Both the position numbers and the translations under genes were made by a program. A stretch of DNA of 22,824 nucleotides. Origin: Zelonia costaricensis (taxonomy: Eukaryota > Euglenozoa > Kinetoplastea > Trypanosomatida > Trypanosomatidae). Below are positions 1-8,113 of the stretch, one piece after another (the stretch's first letter is position 1; every line of letters begins with the position of its first letter). The stretch is from NCBI GenBank assembly GCA_030849075.1, contig JASAOO010003112.1, positions 1 through 22,824 on the forward strand. The letters run 5' to 3'. Below the pieces are notes generated by a model that was not told the origin of the DNA, did not search any database, and saw nothing but the letters and a program-made list of their open reading frames with translations.

Positions 1-757
1 AATGCGAAAGAGAGGGAGAGCAAGGACGAAAAGGAGAGAAAGATGGGGATGGAGAGGGAGAGGGGGCGGAAAGAGAGCTAGGGGGCGCGAGAGAGAGCGT
101 GGAGCTGCGGCAGCGACGCGCGTCAGTGGCAGCGGAACGCGTGCAGGGCGGTCGCAGTGCGGCGTGGCGCAGCAGCAGCAGCAGCACAACCCGTGAACGA
201 GAGGAGCGAGGGGTCGAGAGGCGGAGCGGGCGGGAGAGAGTGGGAGAGTGTGTGCGCAGCCTGTGGTGCAGTAGGGGACACCGCAAGGGGAAGGCGGACA
301 TACAGTCCGCGGGCACCTGCCCGGGCGGCGACGCGCACCGCGCCGGTTGCGTGCTCGACAGCAAGCCGCGGCACCAGAGGAGAGGGCGGGGCATGCAAGA
401 GAACTGCAAGCGCGGTTGAGAGAGCCGCACGCCGCCAGCAAGCCTTGTCTGCCGTCACTGATTCGCTCCAGCGACGCAGTTTATCACCCGTACATGCGCG
501 TTCTCTCTGTGGTGGTCTTCTATTCTGGGGTGTTTTGTTTATCGTCCTCGTTGTGAAGAGGGGAGGGGCGATCAGCAACCCTGCATGGTGACCTTCATGC
601 AGTTGCGACAGCATGAAATGCACGAGACCTGTGTCCAGCGCAACCACACTCGCACGCACTCCGCAAGTACGACTCCAACCCACAGCCGAGTACCTTGAGC
701 GTGGTGCAGATACTGGGACGACGACTTTTGCTGACAGGGGAGCAAGGATTGCGGAAC
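1..757. other. Intergenic / 3' flank of cyclophilin gene
   Basis: No convincing gene is visible. The stretch lies downstream of the minus-strand cyclophilin gene and should hold its 3' UTR. Positions 1-120 and about 200-260 are very purine-rich on the plus strand, so they are pyrimidine tracts on the minus strand. That is the expected trans-splicing and polyadenylation signal for a next minus-strand gene beyond the left edge. A minus-strand open frame at 123-683 begins at GTG, has low-complexity alanine and proline content and matches no family I know, so I do not call it. Confidence 0.6.
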
Positions 758-1447
758 TCAGTAACGCGGCTGAATGAGGTCAAGCACCTCCTTCCCTGGC
801 ACGGCATGAAGTGCGCGCTCACCGCGAAGCGCCTCTTCGGTTTCCTCGGCCATGTAGCCGCCGCTCTGCCCGCAGTCGGAGATCCATGCACGGCTGACAG
901 GCGTTCCGCAGCGCGAACCGCACGCCTTGGCGACCTGGTTCACAATCTCCCAGCCCTCGAGCACTTGCCCAACGACAACGAACTTACGGTCTAGCTGCTC
1001 GTTACGGCCAAGATTGAAGAAGAACTGCGAACCGTTTTGATTTGGTCCGCTGTGCGCCATGCCTACTGTGCCGGTAAGGTGCTTCCCTGCCTTCCCGTCA
1101 AAGGACTCGTCCGGAAAGGGGTAGCCGAAGACGCTCACGTTGCTCCGGCCGTCCTTGGTGAAGATGTCGCCGCCCTGGACAACGAGCCCCGGGATGATGC
1201 GATGAAAAGGAATCCCCTTGAAGTAGAGCGGGCACTGACTGGCTCCCCGCTCGCCCGTGCACAGAGACCGGAAGTTCTCACTGGTCTTTGGAACTGCGTC
1301 ACGGAACAGCTCGACGGAGACGCGGCCTAGCGCATCGCCCTCAACTGTGATGTCCATGTAGACGACGGGATTCGTTGCCACCGGGGTGTACGGCATGTAC
1401 AGTGCCACGCGAGCGCCCTGGAGGAGTCTGCGAGACGTTCGCCACAT
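758..1447 (-). CDS. Cyclophilin-type peptidyl-prolyl cis-trans isomerase, divergent
   Basis: A 229-residue protein with one cyclophilin domain at about residues 28-195, and an arginine-rich N-terminus (MWRTSRRLLQ...) that could be a mitochondrial presequence. Family motifs are clear: FHRIIPG at 81-87, QGGD at 91-94, NGSQFFF at 138-144. Cyclophilins isomerise Xaa-Pro bonds. By hand alignment to human CypA, R55, Q63 and F113 are kept (R83, Q91, F143), but F60 is L88, M61 is V89, N102 is H132, W121 is Q151 and H126 is F156. Loss of the tryptophan suggests weak cyclosporin binding, and the combined changes may lower or shift catalysis. About 35 residues follow the domain with no recognised motif. 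The ATG at 1447 is the first in frame. A pyrimidine-tract/AG pair about 210 nt upstream would serve its trans-splicing. The family is certain; the paralogue number is not assigned. Confidence 0.95.
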   Translation of the reverse strand: MWRTSRRLLQGARVALYMPYTPVATNPVVYMDITVEGDALGRVSVELFRDAVPKTSENFRSLCTGERGASQCPLYFKGIPFHRIIPGLVVQGGDIFTKDGRSNVSVFGYPFPDESFDGKAGKHLTGTVGMAHSGPNQNGSQFFFNLGRNEQLDRKFVVVGQVLEGWEIVNQVAKACGSRCGTPVSRAWISDCGQSGGYMAEETEEALRGERALHAVPGKEVLDLIQPRY

Positions 1448-1656
1448 GTTTCGTGTGCGCTTGGTATTCTGTCGCGCGTGCGCTGTTGTGTGCGTGCGCT
1501 TTGTTGGGAAAGGGAGCGCCTCTCAGTGGGGCGCTCGAGCTTACGCGAGTGTACTAGAATCTTGCGTTGGGCCGACCTAGACCGCGGAGTTCTCCGGCTT
1601 CTCAGAGAGACACGGAAGGGCGCAAAAGCACCACTGCTGCGTGCGTCGAGGTGGTG

Positions 1657-1673
1657 CTGAAAGAGGAGAGGCG
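1657..1673 (-). promoter_or_regulatory. Probable trans-splice acceptor of cyclophilin mRNA
   Basis: Read on the minus strand this is CCTCTCCTCTTTCAG, a pyrimidine run ending in AG at 1658-1657. It is the closest good match to a spliced-leader acceptor upstream of the cyclophilin ATG and would give a 5' UTR of about 210 nt. Another pyrimidine-rich stretch with an AG lies at about 2270-2335 and could act as an alternative. Confidence 0.45.
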
Positions 1674-2083
1674 CGATACGAGCCGCACTCGGTGCCGCAC
1701 GATAAGCACTTCGTTAGTATGTGCGTGGACATGCTCGTGAACGTGAGCATGGGCGTTAACGAATCAGAGGAACAGAGAGAAGCAAGAGGTTGTGAGACCG
1801 TGTATGCCGCAGAGCACGAGTTGAACAGAAGCATCCATGGCACTTGGTGCACTCTTTTCAGCGAGCAGCCGTGCCGTGCTTTGAAGCGCCCGCGCGTTGT
1901 CTGAGGCGAACAGAGCCGCCAAACGTTGCCAACTGTGCTTCAGGGGAGCCGGCCGTGCACCGCCATTGCGAAGACGAAGGAAACAGAACCTTGCGCAAAG
2001 GCGGCGTGAGCGGCGACAGTGGCACGCTGAGCCAACGCTCTGCTATGCGTCGTGCGGCAGCGGCGTGTTGCCAGCTTGGTCGA

Positions 2084-2158
2084 CCTTTGGCCCTTATGCG
2101 CCGCAGTGCAACGACGAGCCGTTGCCACCTGGCACTGGGGAGGGTAAGGGGCCAAAGG
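2084..2158 (-). repeat. Nested inverted-repeat / possible SIDER-type signature
   Basis: Two levels of perfect inverted repeat are visible. The outer arms cctttggccc (2084-2093) and gggccaaagg (2149-2158) are exact complements. Inside them, cagtgcaacg (2104-2113) pairs with cgttg (2120-2124) and cactg (2133-2137) around a 6-nt loop. On the minus strand the core reads AGTGCCAGGTGGCAACGG, which resembles the GGTGCCAGG core I remember from the 5' signature of trypanosomatid ingi/L1Tc/SIDER elements. The hairpin is seen directly. The SIDER identity is an inference from partial recall, and no element ends were found. Confidence 0.4.
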
Positions 2159-3258
2159 CCCGCAGGCAGATGTGGTTTCGCGCTTACTAACGGTTGCGTC
2201 CCTTTTACCATTCCGCAAACCCAGATTTGACCAGAACAAGCCCCGCACACGGAGGAGGGTACCAAAAGACTGAAGAGACAAAAGAAGAAGAGACAAAGGT
2301 CGTACAGGAAAAACAAGGGGAAAAGGAAGGTTGAGGAGAGCCTAACGCGTCAGACCACTCGTGATTGTGCCATCGTTTTCGCCTTCTCAGGCTGCCTCCC
2401 TTCGCCCGCCTGCAGTGGCTGCAGCGGTGCTGTCGTGCTCAGCCGCTCCGTCATCCGTGCCTCGGAGCAAAGAAGCCGCCATCGAGGTCGCTCTCAGCTT
2501 TGCCTTCTTGCATTCTCTGTCGGATTGCGAAGGTGGCGAGGCTAGGCACGACAACATGCACGCGCTGAGGTGGGGTAACGTCACAGACACTGCAAAAGGA
2601 GCGATGACAGAAGAAGAGCGAGAGGGGGAAGTCAAGAAGGAGCACGTCGATTTCAATGAGTGCATGTCCACTGTGGGGACGCCTCTTCTCGCAGAGAGGG
2701 AAAGCTCCGCTTCCCTTTTTCTGTCCCAGCGTCCTTTTCCGCGCCTCTGGCGTCGCACGCGTTTCCTGACAGTGACCGCAGAAACCCGTCTGTCACGAGA
2801 TCCGCACCAGCCACCAGGGCTACTCGAAAACAAGATGGAAGGACGAGAGAGGTAGGAGGTACAAAAAGCCCACCAGGAAGGAGAAAAACAAACACCTTGA
2901 TTCACGGCAACAGAGAAACACGCGCGCGATAACCGCTTTTTCGCTGTAAGTGCCCGTCCTCGTCGCCCGTGCGTCGTCACACAATCGCGTTCTCACACAG
3001 ACACAGACAAACGCATGTTGAAGAGCTGTGCTGTTTTGCGTGGCGGTACGCGGCGATGTCTGCCGGACAGCAAAGGCCTGAGCGTGGCGCGCGTGTGTGT
3101 CGACCTGACAGAGCTACAAAGGCACGGTGAAGCCCACAACGCGGCACTGCACAACAAATGCCACCCTCATCGACTCAACATTGCGTCGCACGTGACGAAC
3201 GCGTGCTGTGACAAAGCGCCCACGCGCTCGTCGGTACAGGTGCGAGGGGGCGGCAAGC

Positions 3259-3918
3259 TTAGCAGCATGCGCTGGCCTTCTTCTTCTTCTCCTCAAGCTG
3301 GGCCTTCGCCTTGGCCTGCTCCTTGGCTTTCTCCTCCTTGGCGGCGGCGGCAGCAGCAGCAGCGGCCTTGCGACGCTCCTCCTCCAGTTTCGCCTTCGCT
3401 TCGCGCTCGCGCTCAGCGGCTTCCTTCTCGCGGCGCGCAGCCTCGGCGGCGTCGAGCTTGCGGCGCTCCGCCAGACGGTACACGCCCTCCTCGCCGTAGA
3501 GGGCCCGCATGAAGTCCTCGGCCGTGAAGGCGCCCTTGTTGTCGGTGTCTAGGCTGGTAAAGAGGGACTCCACCTCGTCGTCCGACAGCTTGCCTTCCTG
3601 CGTGCTGCTCTTGTTCAGGATCTGCTCGAGCGAGCCGCGCGTGATGACGCCAGCCGGCGCAATCACGACGACGGACTTCGCCATCTCCTCGGCCGACATG
3701 AAGGAGGACTGGTTACGCTCGCAGAACTCAGCGAACTCCTCGGCCGTCATCTGGCCAGGGTACGTGGTGCCGTTCACCGCCTCATCAATCGTGGGCGACG
3801 CAAGGCAGTAGCCAGCCTCGAGGGCAGACACGGTGATCTTGGAGCGGGGAAGGACTTCGACACCGTCCTCGCGGGTGACGTGGTGCTTCCCGAACGCCTC
3901 GGCGGTAGAGATCGGCAT
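3259..3918 (-). CDS. EF-hand protein with Ala/Lys/Glu-rich coiled-coil tail
   Basis: 219 residues from the ATG at 3918; the open frame extends upstream only to a TTG, so that extension is dropped. The first two thirds look like EF-hand helix-loop-helix folds. One loop, DTDNKGAFTAED (about residues 124-135), has Asp at positions 1 and 3 and Gly at 6, but Lys at 5 and Asp at 12. Weaker hand-like segments at about 55-80 lack full ligand sets. Residues about 147-216 are a charged run with nine alanines in a row, probably a long helix or coiled coil. The chain ends in Ser-Ala-Cys-Cys. A terminal cysteine pair can be lipid-modified, but the protein has no Gly2 for myristoylation, so membrane attachment is speculative. 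I infer a calcium-sensing or structural role; no specific orthologue is recognised. Confidence 0.85.
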   Translation of the reverse strand: MPISTAEAFGKHHVTREDGVEVLPRSKITVSALEAGYCLASPTIDEAVNGTTYPGQMTAEEFAEFCERNQSSFMSAEEMAKSVVVIAPAGVITRGSLEQILNKSSTQEGKLSDDEVESLFTSLDTDNKGAFTAEDFMRALYGEEGVYRLAERRKLDAAEAARREKEAAEREREAKAKLEEERRKAAAAAAAAAKEEKAKEQAKAKAQLEEKKKKASACC

Positions 3919-4446
3919 TGTTGTCGAGAGCGGGGGACAAGGGATAGGCAAGAGCGCAGATGCAAATTATAATGGCTGTCCGAGACGGGGAGTCTGGAGG
4001 ATGGATACGGAGTCAACGTTTGTTGCTGCACGGTCACGGCGTGCGTCGACAGATGCGGGGAATTCAGAGTACGAGGGACAAAGTGAAGCGGGCGACAATA
4101 GCAACTAGGGCATGTCAGGCGCGAAGTGCGCTGCCATTAACTCACACAGTGCGTGTTTTCTCCAACGCGCATGGCAGGTGAAACCCCGATAGACGAAGCG
4201 CCGCACTGCGCTTCAGGTCAAATGGGCACTTCGCCTGGTGCTTCAGTCGCCGCGGTGCCAGGCATCATGTCGGGGAGCCGCATGCCCGAAAAACACCAAT
4301 AATCTGCGGCTGACAAGGACGTGTTGCTGAGCTATCTCCCGCGTCAGTCTTTTTTCCTCCTGCGGTGGAAGTGTCTCTCGGCCGGGTGAGTTGCTCGAAC
4401 TTTGCTTTTCGGTGACGTTACGGGGTGGTGTGAAAAGGTAGAGCTG
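3919..4446. other. Intergenic spacer
   Basis: Lies between the TPR-like gene and the EF-hand gene, both on the minus strand. It should hold the 3' UTR of the former and the short 5' UTR of the latter. Just upstream of the ATG at 3918 the minus strand is pyrimidine-rich. No gene or clear repeat is seen. Confidence 0.6.
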
Positions 4447-5784
4447 TCAAAGGCGCTCTGTCGAGCGCGAAGTCGAGATATGGCCTCCCAGATCGCCAAC
4501 ACGCCGAAATACCGAGCCCATTTCGTTAGAAGTGGGGTTCATTTTGCTGGGATACAGCTTGTTCTTGAAAACAGCCCAATCGAACTCGTTGTCGAAAGAC
4601 CCCCCGCTGCCGTGTCGGAGCGCACGCGACTGCTGCGCTTTCGACCGCACCACAGTGCCGCGGGGAGCGGAGACTGAGGAAGAAGCTGCAGAAGTGCCTT
4701 GAACCTTTTCTGCTAGCGCGCTGAGCTCTGTGTTGCCAGGAAACACCTCCAGTCCTTTTGCGACAACCCTGCCCGCAAGATCCAGGTCGTCCTGAAAAGC
4801 GGCGGCGGTGGCCCACAACACGTAGCCGCGTCCCCCACGCTTCTCGCTAGGTGCCCGCTGCGGCTCGAGCAGCGCAGCTTGCCGGCCATGAAACTCGGCC
4901 TCTTTGTACTGGCCGCTGAGAAGGGCCGCGACGGCTGTGTTCGAGTGCACCACAGCGTCTGTGTCGTCATCGTGGGAGAAGCTGAGAGCACCAGACAGAA
5001 CAGAGAATGCGCCGTCGTAGTCCTCCTTCAATACGCATCCTTCCGAGAACGTTGTCAGCAGCCGTATGAGCTTCTTTTCGTCCTCGGCGGTCCGTGCGTC
5101 CGGCGCAACGTACGACCCGACGGCCTCTCCGAGAGGGACTGGAACTGTCGCGCTGTGCGCCTCACGCTCACCCGCGGCGGTGTCGTTTGCTGATAATGAC
5201 AGCGGCTCCTCAAAAGCGGTGCGTGCCAAGCGACGGTGTGGAGTACTCCCGCACGCGCGCAGAGACTCGCTGTAGTCGTACAAATCGTCCTTCAGCCGCT
5301 CACCCAGAACGGACGAGCCGAGAGCTGCGCGAATCGCCAAAGGAGGCACCCGTATGTTAAGCTGGCGCTCGAGCTTTGTAAGAGGCGCCACAAAACTGGA
5401 GACGCCAGCCTCAATGCTCTGGTATCCTCGGGTGTTTTCGCGGCACGGCACGTCCTCCAGAGCTTCGAGAAGTTCTGACGTAGCGGACCGAAGCTCCTCA
5501 TACGGTGTCTTCACAAAGCACTGTAGCCATTCCTCGACCTCGACAGGGACATGCTGCTGCTGATATGTGGCGAGAAACTCAGACAGACGGAATGGCCGCT
5601 CCAGCCCTGTTGGAAAGCAGCCCAGGGTCCACCAGTACTTCATCACATATGGCCCTGGGCCGCGAGGACCGGGGAAGCGATAGAGGTACATGGTGGGGTT
5701 CATTGACACGTGCTTCTGGTGCTTCGACCCCGGAGCCCAGCTACCGCGCTGGTAGCTGTGCAAAATGCGCTGCCGGTGTAGCAT
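4447..5784 (-). CDS. TPR-like repeat protein, function unknown
   Basis: 445 residues from an ATG at 5784. Residues about 235-355 have the helix-turn-helix rhythm of tetratricopeptide repeats: EGCVLKEDYDGAFSVLSGAL (249-268) followed by NTAVAALLSGQYKEAEFHGRQ (part of 282-302), then a third helical pair ending in GLEVFPGN (344-351). TPRs are protein-binding scaffolds. The N-terminal 80 residues hold an aromatic and proline-rich segment (YLYRFPGPRGPGPYVMKYWW, 33-52) that I do not recognise. The C-terminal 80 residues are Ser-rich and basic, probably disordered, with a short FDWAVFKNKLYP-like motif. Position 5784 is the first ATG; Met28 or Met32 are possible alternatives. I see no enzymatic motif. 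It is probably a kinetoplastid-specific adaptor; the basic N-terminus leaves mitochondrial import open. Confidence 0.85.
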   Translation of the reverse strand: MLHRQRILHSYQRGSWAPGSKHQKHVSMNPTMYLYRFPGPRGPGPYVMKYWWTLGCFPTGLERPFRLSEFLATYQQQHVPVEVEEWLQCFVKTPYEELRSATSELLEALEDVPCRENTRGYQSIEAGVSSFVAPLTKLERQLNIRVPPLAIRAALGSSVLGERLKDDLYDYSESLRACGSTPHRRLARTAFEEPLSLSANDTAAGEREAHSATVPVPLGEAVGSYVAPDARTAEDEKKLIRLLTTFSEGCVLKEDYDGAFSVLSGALSFSHDDDTDAVVHSNTAVAALLSGQYKEAEFHGRQAALLEPQRAPSEKRGGRGYVLWATAAAFQDDLDLAGRVVAKGLEVFPGNTELSALAEKVQGTSAASSSVSAPRGTVVRSKAQQSRALRHGSGGSFDNEFDWAVFKNKLYPSKMNPTSNEMGSVFRRVGDLGGHISTSRSTERL

Positions 5785-6190
5785 CTCCTCCTCCCTCTTT
5801 CAGCTATTGCAGGTGTAGGTGTGCGTAAAGTGGAATACAAAAAGTCGAAAAATGAGCTTGCATGGGGCGCCGCAAACAGCAAAGCAGAGTTATCCGGGAC
5901 GGGCGGCAGAGACACCTAACCGCACCCATGTGAAAAGACGCTGTGCTCCACGCGCTCCTTTTCACTGTGGAAAGCTGCTCGACGGCGGCACTGAGGCGGC
6001 CACGTGATTCCTGATCTTTGCTCGCTCGTCGGCTAATTTCTATCGAACTCAGCCACGATGCTGCAAACTCTTCTTTTTTTCTTTTCATTTGTTCATACAA
6101 ACGCTATGTGAAGGGCGCACGAGCCACGCCGGCATGAAAGTCAGGCGGCGAGCAGCGTGCTGCAGGTGACACGTCAACGCATGGCAGCCT
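5785..6190. other. Intergenic spacer
   Basis: About 400 nt between two minus-strand genes. On the minus strand, pyrimidine-rich sequence upstream of 5784 is followed by AG dinucleotides, suitable for trans-splicing of the TPR-like gene. A plus-strand T/C run at about 6068-6090 is antisense to the array and has no evident role. Confidence 0.55.
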
Positions 6191-6958
6191 CTAGTCCGCA
6201 AACCTGCGCAGCAGCCGCAGCCAATTCAGGTACTCTTCCTGCTCAAAAAAGAAGGCCTGCGCCATGACATAGTCGGCAAAGGCGTTGTTCACACCACGTT
6301 CATCGAGGTAGTCGAGAATCTCGTCGGACAAGTCGTCGTCTAGCTCGCTGAGCATGGGACCGCAGTACTTCGCAGACCGCCGCCGACGTGCCTCGCCGTT
6401 TCCGTTCGGCGAAGCGGTGCGCTTTAAAAGCACGTCCGTGCGATCGTAGCACGCCTTTGCGTTTTCAAAGGCCTCCTGCGTCGGGTGAACAACAAGCGCA
6501 TCCATCACAACTTCCATGTCGATTGAGGTGAGGCTAAACTCCAGCCCGCCGTTGGGAAAGCGCTTCTTGCGCATGAACAGGCCAAAATTCAAGTACTCCT
6601 GCTCCTCGCGCTCTCCATTGTCCATCCTGTACGTTCCTTCGTACTCCTTTTTCTCCATCAGAGCAATCACATGCAGCTCCTCAGCGCCGCACTGGCGAAT
6701 CTCAACGTCCTTGAACAGATCAAAACGGCTTGACCCGGCTTCGTGATGCAGCCGCCACCCTGCCGGGAGAAGTGGACGAGGTGGCAAAAAATCCCGGAGC
6801 CCCTCCTCCCGCTCTTCGCGAAGCGTCAGCTGAAAGAGCTTGCGGTGTCGCAGCGGCTCCGTGCGCAAGGGCGGCCCTGAAGTCGCGGAGGCGGCGAAGC
6901 GAAGCGCCCCTCGCAAAGCTCCCGGGACGGCAGGCGGTGCGGAGCAGCGGCGCAGCAT
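6191..6958 (-). CDS. p22: Mitochondrial p22 / MAM33-family protein
   Basis: 255 residues from the ATG at 6958. The open frame continues upstream to a GTG at 6994, but probable splice acceptors (6966-6973) lie between, so 6958 is the start. The first 35 residues (MLRRCSAPPAVPGALRGALR...) are Arg- and Ala-rich without acids, a good mitochondrial presequence. The rest fits the MAM33/p32(gC1qR)/p22 fold: an acidic beta-rich centre, then YCGPMLSELDDDL (198-210) and a C-terminal helical pair ending in EYLNWLRLLRRF, hallmarks of the family. MAM33 proteins form acidic doughnut-shaped trimers in the mitochondrial matrix. The Trypanosoma brucei member p22 is linked to editing of COII mRNA and to mitochondrial translation. 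This is the first gene of the leftward array, next to the strand-switch region. Symbol by family membership. Confidence 0.9.
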   Translation of the reverse strand: MLRRCSAPPAVPGALRGALRFAASATSGPPLRTEPLRHRKLFQLTLREEREEGLRDFLPPRPLLPAGWRLHHEAGSSRFDLFKDVEIRQCGAEELHVIALMEKKEYEGTYRMDNGEREEQEYLNFGLFMRKKRFPNGGLEFSLTSIDMEVVMDALVVHPTQEAFENAKACYDRTDVLLKRTASPNGNGEARRRRSAKYCGPMLSELDDDLSDEILDYLDERGVNNAFADYVMAQAFFFEQEEYLNWLRLLRRFAD

Positions 6959-6965
6959 TGACAAA

Positions 6966-7012
6966 CTGCGCTGAAAGCGAAAACCGCTAGGCACGGCGAA
7001 TCCAAAGGAAGC
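6966..7012 (-). promoter_or_regulatory. Probable trans-splice acceptor of p22 mRNA
   Basis: On the minus strand the sequence GTTTTCGCTTTCAGCGCAG ends 8-14 nt before the ATG at 6958. Two AGs, at 6972-6971 and 6967-6966, are candidate acceptors. This leaves a very short 5' UTR and rules out the upstream GTG codon as start. Confidence 0.5.
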
Positions 7013-7684
7013 GAAAGGGTGTCAGAGAAGTCCGACATATAGGAAGGTGAGGTCAAAGGCGCTCAGCATCTGCATTCCTTTCTTTGACAGCGAGAAGGTC
7101 CTCGACAGAGAGAGTTTCTTTCTGTGGAACGGACTTCTCGTCAGAGAAGTGATGACCTAGCCCTGCGATCACTTTGTCTTCGCTTTTCAACTTTTCTTTT
7201 TTCCTTGCTAAAGTGGGCGCGATTCTATCGACGAAGAAGACGTTCAACACGAGAGCGAGGCGGACGCAGCGAAACTCCAGCAGGCGTCTTTACCTTTGCA
7301 CTCGCGGCGGTGCAACCAAAACAAATCTCGAAGCCGCGTGCGGCGAATCGCCTCAGAAAACACAGTACGGCCCCACCCTACCACACCCCCGGCGCGCCGA
7401 AGGGCATGGGCGGCTTCGCGAAAAGCTCCTCGAAAGTACCGCCTTCCGGACCACCGTCTCCCCTCCCCCAGCCCCGCCCCTTCCTGCTCTTAGCGCCACT
7501 CCGCCGTTTTTGAGTTGTGCAGCTTTGCTGCAATCACACACCACACCCCTACAGGCAGAAAAACAAACGAATACAAGTTTAACCGCCGTTCATCACTCTG
7601 CTCTGCCCCGAAGCCCGAGTAACGGCGCCATCACCCCCCAACCCTTTAAGCTGAACTGCGCTTTTTGCACCATGCCCCATTCCT

Positions 7685-8113
7685 TTACCCACTAACCCTT
7701 TTCAGGCAAGAGAAAACGAGTTGAGAGACGGAGAGTTGCGGCTGTGGCCCCCGAGCTTCCAGAGCCCGCCACCCCTCAACGGACGCCACGGCCCCCCGCG
7801 CAAGACGTTGGGCAGCGACCGTGGCTAAAGCCGCAGAGCGTGGGCCATGCCCCCCAGGTAGGAAGCCGCCCCCATGCACACCGCGGGCGCGGAGTGACCC
7901 CCATGAAGGCTGCTGAACACCTGAGTATATGAGATAGGGATTCCCTGCACACGTGACGAGGGGGCGTGCTAAGGAGACTAGGGCAAGGGTCTCTCCATGT
8001 CCTCTTCGCGTGTGGCGCTCAAGTCCGTTGCGTTTGGTGTATTGGGCGCTGCAAATGACACACAAAAAAAGCTTGGGAAATGGTGGAGAGAGCAACTCAC
8101 TTCCCTCTCTAAT
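7685..8113 (-). pseudogene. C-terminal C2H2 zinc-finger segment of the retrotransposon
   Basis: This minus frame, open after a TGA at 8116-8114, encodes CVICSAQYTKRNGLERHTRR and then GH (8062-7997): a full C-x2-C-x12-H-x4-H finger with all ligands intact. C2H2 fingers close to the C-terminus are typical of L1Tc and ingi proteins, where they bind nucleic acid. No ATG starts this frame, so it is a relic and not a free-standing zinc-finger gene. About 100 low-complexity residues follow to the stop. A second, degraded finger-like stretch (RCARDIAMMELGRHLSA) lies in another frame at about 8340-8290. Confidence 0.6.

Larger units (their letters stand above)
1448..3258. other. Long intergenic spacer between cyclophilin and EF-hand genes
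   Basis: 1.8 kb without a credible gene. The open frames on both strands begin at TTG or GTG, or have shadow-like composition. The spacer should carry the 3' UTR of the EF-hand gene and the 5' UTR of cyclophilin. It contains a nested stem-loop at 2084-2158 (listed separately) and a minus-strand pyrimidine-rich block at about 2250-2340 ending in CTTCAG. Confidence 0.6.

Noticed and set aside
1858..2316. 152-residue minus-strand frame starting with a Phe/Leu-rich, signal-like segment
   Set aside because: The start is TTG and the hydrophobic start is simply the translation of a pyrimidine tract; the rest is low-quality and overlaps the stem-loop.
2387..2980. 197-residue minus-strand frame in the spacer
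   Set aside because: GTG start, Arg/Ser-rich shadow-like composition and no motif; located in the probable EF-hand 3' UTR.
4240..4290. GCGGTGCCAGGC motif on the plus strand, similar to a retroposon signature core
   Set aside because: Too short and antisense to the gene array, with no accompanying stem-loop or element body.
5784..5804. Plus-strand CTCCTCCTCCCTCTTTCAG resembling a splice acceptor
   Set aside because: It is antisense to the minus-strand array and no plus-strand gene follows.
7053..7250. 65-residue minus-strand frame upstream of p22 with a Lys/Glu-rich sequence
   Set aside because: Starts with GTG, has no internal ATG and no recognisable family; it lies in the strand-switch flank.
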